This document shows positions 59,350 to 64,000 of a stretch of 64,000 nt of DNA, in pieces. The notes beneath the pieces are model-generated. The model ran no database searches. It had not been told where the DNA came from and worked only from the letters and a program-made list of their open reading frames with translations. A program made the position numbers and the translations under genes. This DNA comes from Rhyacophila brunnea (Eukaryota; Arthropoda; Insecta; Trichoptera; Rhyacophilidae): contig JAGYXB010001748.1 of NCBI GenBank assembly GCA_022495005.1, forward strand, positions 310,001-374,000, read 5' to 3'. Every line of letters starts with the position of its first letter. The stretch's first letter is position 1.

Positions 59350-61835
59350 ATTACGATAAGGTTAACTGGTAGGTCCTAAATGGAATGCTTATCAAATTGC
59401 GTTATAATGTTTGGCTATCGGTATGTGTATATTAAATTAAGGTAGATATTAAATAAATGCTTTAATTACGAGCGGTGGGATCCCGCGACTGGTGTGATTG
59501 GGAAATATTCGTTCTCAAGCAATGAAATTATTCGCTGTCCTTTGACTCGTATCAATATTCACCGACGGGAAAAGATAATCGGCCAATAAGTATACTAGTA
59601 CATCCGTTCCTATGACTTGTCAAGTTTTCGGAAGTGTCAAATATTTGCCGAGTAGGTATAACAGTCATGAGATTCCGTCTTTAAATGTATTATTATATAT
59701 CGAATTTCTAGTATCAAACCAATTTAAAGTAGTTTATTTCAAAACAGATAGAAGACTGCCAACGCAAAATAAAAAGAATCTATATGTAACAAAGAATAAC
59801 GGACACGCCTCGAGAGAGTTCTAAGTTTTGTGCGATCCGGGAAAATTTAGTTTATACGGCAATCGTTAGTGTTCAAGTGAGAGAAGATAATAAGCCACAA
59901 TCACCGCTGGGAATTGGGAGTGAAACACGAAACTCATTATAAACACCAAAAATCTTCATACATCTACCTAGAACAAACACTTTGTTAATATTTAGAAACC
60001 ATTAATTAAGTAAGCCAATACTATGGAGGAGCCAATAAAAAAATGTCGAATATAACTAAGTCATAGGTTTAAATTAGCAGCATTATAAATTTATTCACGA
60101 AGGCACTGAGGCCACAAGTGTAAATGTCGAGAATTAATAATTTTTAATATCTTTGGATGTTCGTCTGGACAATTTGTAGCATAGTCATAGACATTATATT
60201 AATACCATAAAAGGTTATTATCGTGTTTAGAATCATCTTTTAAAATTATCATTTTGCCAATGCGTAAAGGTATACTTTAAATTTTATTAATAGATAATAT
60301 TAAAATATGGTGAACTATATTCGGCAAACTTTCCATTAGACTTTTCAATTGACGCGTAGTTTTGGAGAAATATGTACACATTTTGTAATGGGATAATATT
60401 GTAATATATTATTATTTCAATGTCCATTTATTTACATTAAAAATACTAAAATTAAAATATGAATTCGCAATGACAGTAAATTTTATCTTTTGTCTAGTGA
60501 CCTGTTGTATTAATTGAAATGGCGTGTAATGGTTTTACCTCTAAAATACATTACCTACCTAAATTTTAACATGGGTCATAAAGAATCGTTCACCAATAAT
60601 TATTGTTCCTATCTACATGTAGGTAGTAATTATTATAAAACAGCATTTGATAGCTGATATCAATGACATTATTAATGGACAACGCACTCAATACAGTAGC
60701 TAGCAAGTAAGTTCGCGCATTCGCATGTATAGGTAGACGTCACGCAATTTCCATTATGCGATATCACGCATCGGAAATTTATAGCAAAATGACCTTTATT
60801 GTAATGGCGTTAGAACAGATTATGCCATTCGGCAGACCCGACAATAAAAATGAGTGTTATTTTCTTTTCCAGATGATTCGTCCATATTAATGTCATTGGC
60901 TGATAAAGAAAAACAAATCAAAAAATATATATATTTAAATATGTAATTTATGTTTCTAGTTATGTTTAGCTATATATATATTTGTTTTATGTATTTTGTT
61001 ATAAATATATTAGTATGACGTGTCCATCATTGTGAATCCTTTTTGGGTTTTTACGCTTACTTACACTTTAATAAAAGAAAATATAACCGCTTACTTTCAA
61101 TAAGCTTCAGAAAACTTTGGTCGAATAAAAGATTACATTTACTGATATTTTCTTTGAACAAACATTAATACTTTAATCTAGTTCAGTCTCCAAGCAGTTG
61201 TTCTATTGTTAGTAACCGTTTCAAACCCACTCTTCAAATAAATAAATAAGCACAAGACCGGATCGTGTTTTCTACCCTCTAAGTTCTTTATTGTAATGTG
61301 TTTTGAACCAAAAATAATGAGGCTTAAGATTTCAAGACTATTACAACAATCGGCTTGTATTTATATTTCTAAATAATTCATTTTGATAATGTTTTGTCAA
61401 GTATTAATTTACTAACAGAGCTGGTTTACTTAAATATAAAAGAAGCTTACTCTAAAACAAAAGAAGGATTAAATTAGAGCTAAAATATTTTCACAATAAA
61501 AATAAATTTACTTATAATACTGACGAAACCCCCCTTTTCAACTATCTTCACCTGTTATATCTGGTCTATTTAATGTCAATAATAATATACAGCATTATCA
61601 TAATAATATACCTAATATGTCTGGGAATATGAATCTTATTATTACTCGATACACTTGATTCAATAAAAAAATTATCAATAGCAATATAATGATCGCAATC
61701 GCGACTATTTTCAACGATGAATTATATCAAATCTAAAGTAAAATATTGCGTTGGTAATTATTTCACATAATCACGTGTAGGATGAAAGGTATTAAAAAAG
61801 GACGAATAAATAAATTGACAAACAAAAAATATCAC
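59350..61835. other. Non-coding stretch with two GC-richer patches
   Basis: Patches at 59460-59640 (GAGCGGTGGGATCCCGCG) and 60690-60880 (GTAGACGTCACGCAATTTC, ATGCGATATCACGCATCGG) could be regulatory. CGTTAGTGTTCAAGTGAGAG near 59865 resembles an insect transcription start but has no support downstream. No gene recognised. Confidence 0.35.
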
Positions 61836-61839
61836 AATA

Positions 61840-62276
61840 AATTGAATACGTGTATTAAATAAGGCTCTAAGTACCAAAAAGTAGTAATGCCTGTAGTTAC
61901 AAAATACCGAGTCATTGCAGTAAAATTTCATGAAGCAGACCTTTTGAAAAATGTAGTTTTACAGTGTGAAGCAATCACGGCAGCTTCTATAATTTTAGGT
62001 ATTAAGAACTCGCAAGTGTCAACACACCATTGTCAGCTATTTTATATTGAATGCCGTTGACCACTGCAGTGCTACTTACACCATTATAAATAAAACACGC
62101 CAACGGACTTACAACGTCGACAGGTTTAATTATTTTGCTGTATTTTTTTGACTTGCTTGAGGCACTTAGACTATAGTTGAAGTTATTGGCGTTGGTATGT
62201 AGAACATTTTTCTATAAAAATGTCATTTTTTATTTTTTTTGGTACTTAGCGCCTTAATTAATACACGTATTCAATT
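61840..62276. mobile_element. MITE with about 40-bp inverted termini
   Basis: Left end AATTGAATACGTGTATTAA, then TAAGGCTCTAAGTACCAAAAA; the right end is its inverse with two substitutions (TTGGTACTTAGCGCCTTAA, TTAATACACGTATTCAATT). Total 437 bp. The interior is non-coding. No duplication beyond the termini is evident, so the superfamily is uncertain. Confidence 0.8.
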
Positions 62277-62279
62277 GTA

Positions 62280-63220
62280 AAATATATATTTTCAGATTTT
62301 TCGTATTTAAACATACTTAGAAAAAATATGATTCCTATTTTTTTTTGTAAATTACAATAAATACAATGTAAAACATATTTTCAGATTTTATCTTACATAT
62401 CTGACACGGAACTTTAAAATATATATTTTTTGGATATAATTTGATACACTTATCTCTGACCAAGATGATTTTTAGAAAAACTTTGGTATAGTAAGCTCGA
62501 ATACACACAAGGCTCAGCTAAAAACACAAATAGATCTAGATAACATATGAAATTTATTGAATTTTACTAGATTTTCAAATAATATGGTTTATTAAAGTAC
62601 ATTATAAACGTGAGTTACACCATACCTTTTCAATATTATTAGAAAACAAATACCTGTTGTAGTATTGAACGTCTGGCATAAAGTATTTATACGCCTTTCA
62701 CTCAGCTATTTTGAAAAATATTTTTATAATGTGGATATTTTTATTTGTGGAAAGAAAAGTATCTATTTTAACGCCACAAATATAAGCAAAAAAATAAAAT
62801 AGGGTTAAGAAATTATTTCTTATAAAAATAGAAACTTATTAATTATAAACAATACTTTTCATTTAAGTTATCCCGGGCGGCTAATTACATGTATAATTAA
62901 AACTGTAATGAAAAACGTTCCAATTAGAAAATTTAAAATTCACATTGTCTCATTACTAAAACTTTCGCCAGCGGGTTTCAATGCTGAGTATACAGGAAGA
63001 GATTTTTATTACTGAACCTAAATAAACTACACGTTTCAATTAGGGAGAACTAATTTTCAACGACTGTTTGTCTTTAGTAAATTTAAAGTTCAAAGCACAT
63101 ACATATAACGTTTATTCCACTCGACTGGCATTACATTACACGTGTCCAATATAAGTTACTTATATTTCGGTCGATTTACGATATTGTTTCCCGGAATTTG
63201 ATAAAGTTATATAATATTCG
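62280..63220. other. AT-rich non-coding stretch
   Basis: Nothing recognised. Confidence 0.5.
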
Positions 63221-63223
63221 TAT

Positions 63224-63490
63224 ATATATCGTCACTGTTCTGGCAGAAGATACTCATTCGAAAAAATGACATATTGAGTTAGTACCAAAATGTTCTTTAT
63301 TTCAAACTTTACCGTTTGGAAACCTTCTTAATAAATAAACAGTCTTTATTTTAAAGTCATCTTTTTTACGATTACTTAATAAACTTACGTGATAGACCAT
63401 TATTTCAAACTTTTTAACAACTTCAAAGTCAAACTACTCAAAACTAGTATTCTCCAGTTAGTGTGTTCTGCCAGAACAGAGACGATATAT
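63224..63490. repeat. Inverted-repeat element with 25-bp termini
   Basis: ATATATCGTCACTGTTCTGG, CAGAA at 63224-63248 is the inverse of 63466-63490 with a single mismatch. Between the arms lie AT-rich sequence and two direct copies of a TTATTTCAAACTTT block (63297-63311 and 63399-63413). Total 267 bp. No target duplication identified. Confidence 0.7.
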
Positions 63491-63494
63491 TCAA

Positions 63495-64000
63495 AATAAA
63501 AGTGTACTCATAACTTTGTTACAGTAAGTATACCTTCACACGTGTCAGATTTTTTTTTAAATATTATGATTAGCGACTTTAAAATTTATTAAACCATTCA
63601 TGCCTGCTTCATTTCCATCTCCATATTATATCTAAGGTTAATAAAATACAGATCGAGAACTTTTCTTCTTAGAACCAACACTTTTTTTAATATACTAATA
63701 CATAAGATATTTCCACATTGCATGTCATATTATTATATACCTTACTAAAACATATGTGTATTACAAATAAATGTAATATATAATACAAATAAATAAGCGC
63801 AGAAAGTTCTAAATAAATTTATCAACGTAGTACATATAAGAATAATATATACATAAATGTCAATGCGATAGTAATCATCGATTTTTATCACATGTCATTA
63901 TCATGTTAATGCATCAGTGAGGCCTATTATCCGATGCATTATTATGATTGGGATAATATTTAACTACCCAGTTTTGGCATAAGCAAAGTTCGTTCAACGA
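63495..64000. other. AT-rich non-coding stretch
   Basis: Nothing recognised up to the window end. Confidence 0.5.

Noticed and set aside
1..64000. CRISPR array, prokaryotic operon or viral gene cluster
   Set aside because: No regularly spaced direct repeats, no dense coding and no recognisable bacterial or viral gene; composition and repeats are those of an insect nuclear genome.

Overview
This window looks like non-coding DNA from an insect nuclear genome, most probably a moth or butterfly (Lepidoptera). It is very AT-rich and has no long open reading frame except a broken retrotransposon reverse transcriptase. Three things point to Lepidoptera: the dispersed palindrome GTAGGTACCTAC (exact at 7295-7306 and 22380-22391, with many shorter TAGGTACCTA variants); RTE retrotransposon 3' ends with CAGCAGTGGA and an ATGATG tail; and a dense mix of tRNA-derived SINEs and short inverted-repeat DNA transposons. 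The lineage call is inference. No functional protein-coding gene, tRNA, rRNA or CRISPR array could be supported.

Most of what can be named is mobile DNA. Seven elements carry terminal inverted repeats with 8-bp (in one case 7-bp) flanking duplications, the signature of hAT-like (or P-like) non-autonomous transposons: 18193-18590, 25284-25518, 28396-29197 with 28530-28886 nested inside it, 30830-31239, 32066-32798 and 48832-49206. A further one, 47048-47512, has hAT-like ends and a decayed duplication. Four of these (18193, 28530, 30830, 48832) are one family with CATG-CCCC ends. At 41132-43188 a TTAA-flanked element with long inverted repeats (piggyBac-like) was split by a 5'-truncated RTE insertion (41363-42835) that has a perfect 12-bp target duplication. 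Other foldback or inverted-repeat elements lie at 20739-20893, 30494-30654, 38029-38312, 44166-44419, 46642-46703, 61840-62276 and 63224-63490.

Three repeat families contain hammerhead-ribozyme-like cores, as known from Penelope-like retroelements: two minus-strand copies at about 33.9 and 36.5 kb (with worn relatives near 6.4 and 26.5 kb), a head-to-head pair at 13400-13664, and a weaker case at 440-570. All visible copies appear decayed or sequence-divergent. At least three SINE families are scattered through the window.

Between the repeats lie long AT-rich stretches broken every few kb by 150-600 bp islands of higher GC without coding potential (for example 15.5, 20.0-20.5, 23.4, 26.0, 29.6, 35.1, 50.6, 54.2, 55.0 and 57.4 kb). 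Their spacing and motif content resemble conserved non-coding or regulatory elements of a gene desert or large intron around a developmental gene. This is a hypothesis only, since no alignment was possible. I found no convincing new biological system; the most interesting signals are the ribozyme-like repeats, the nested transposons and the GC islands.
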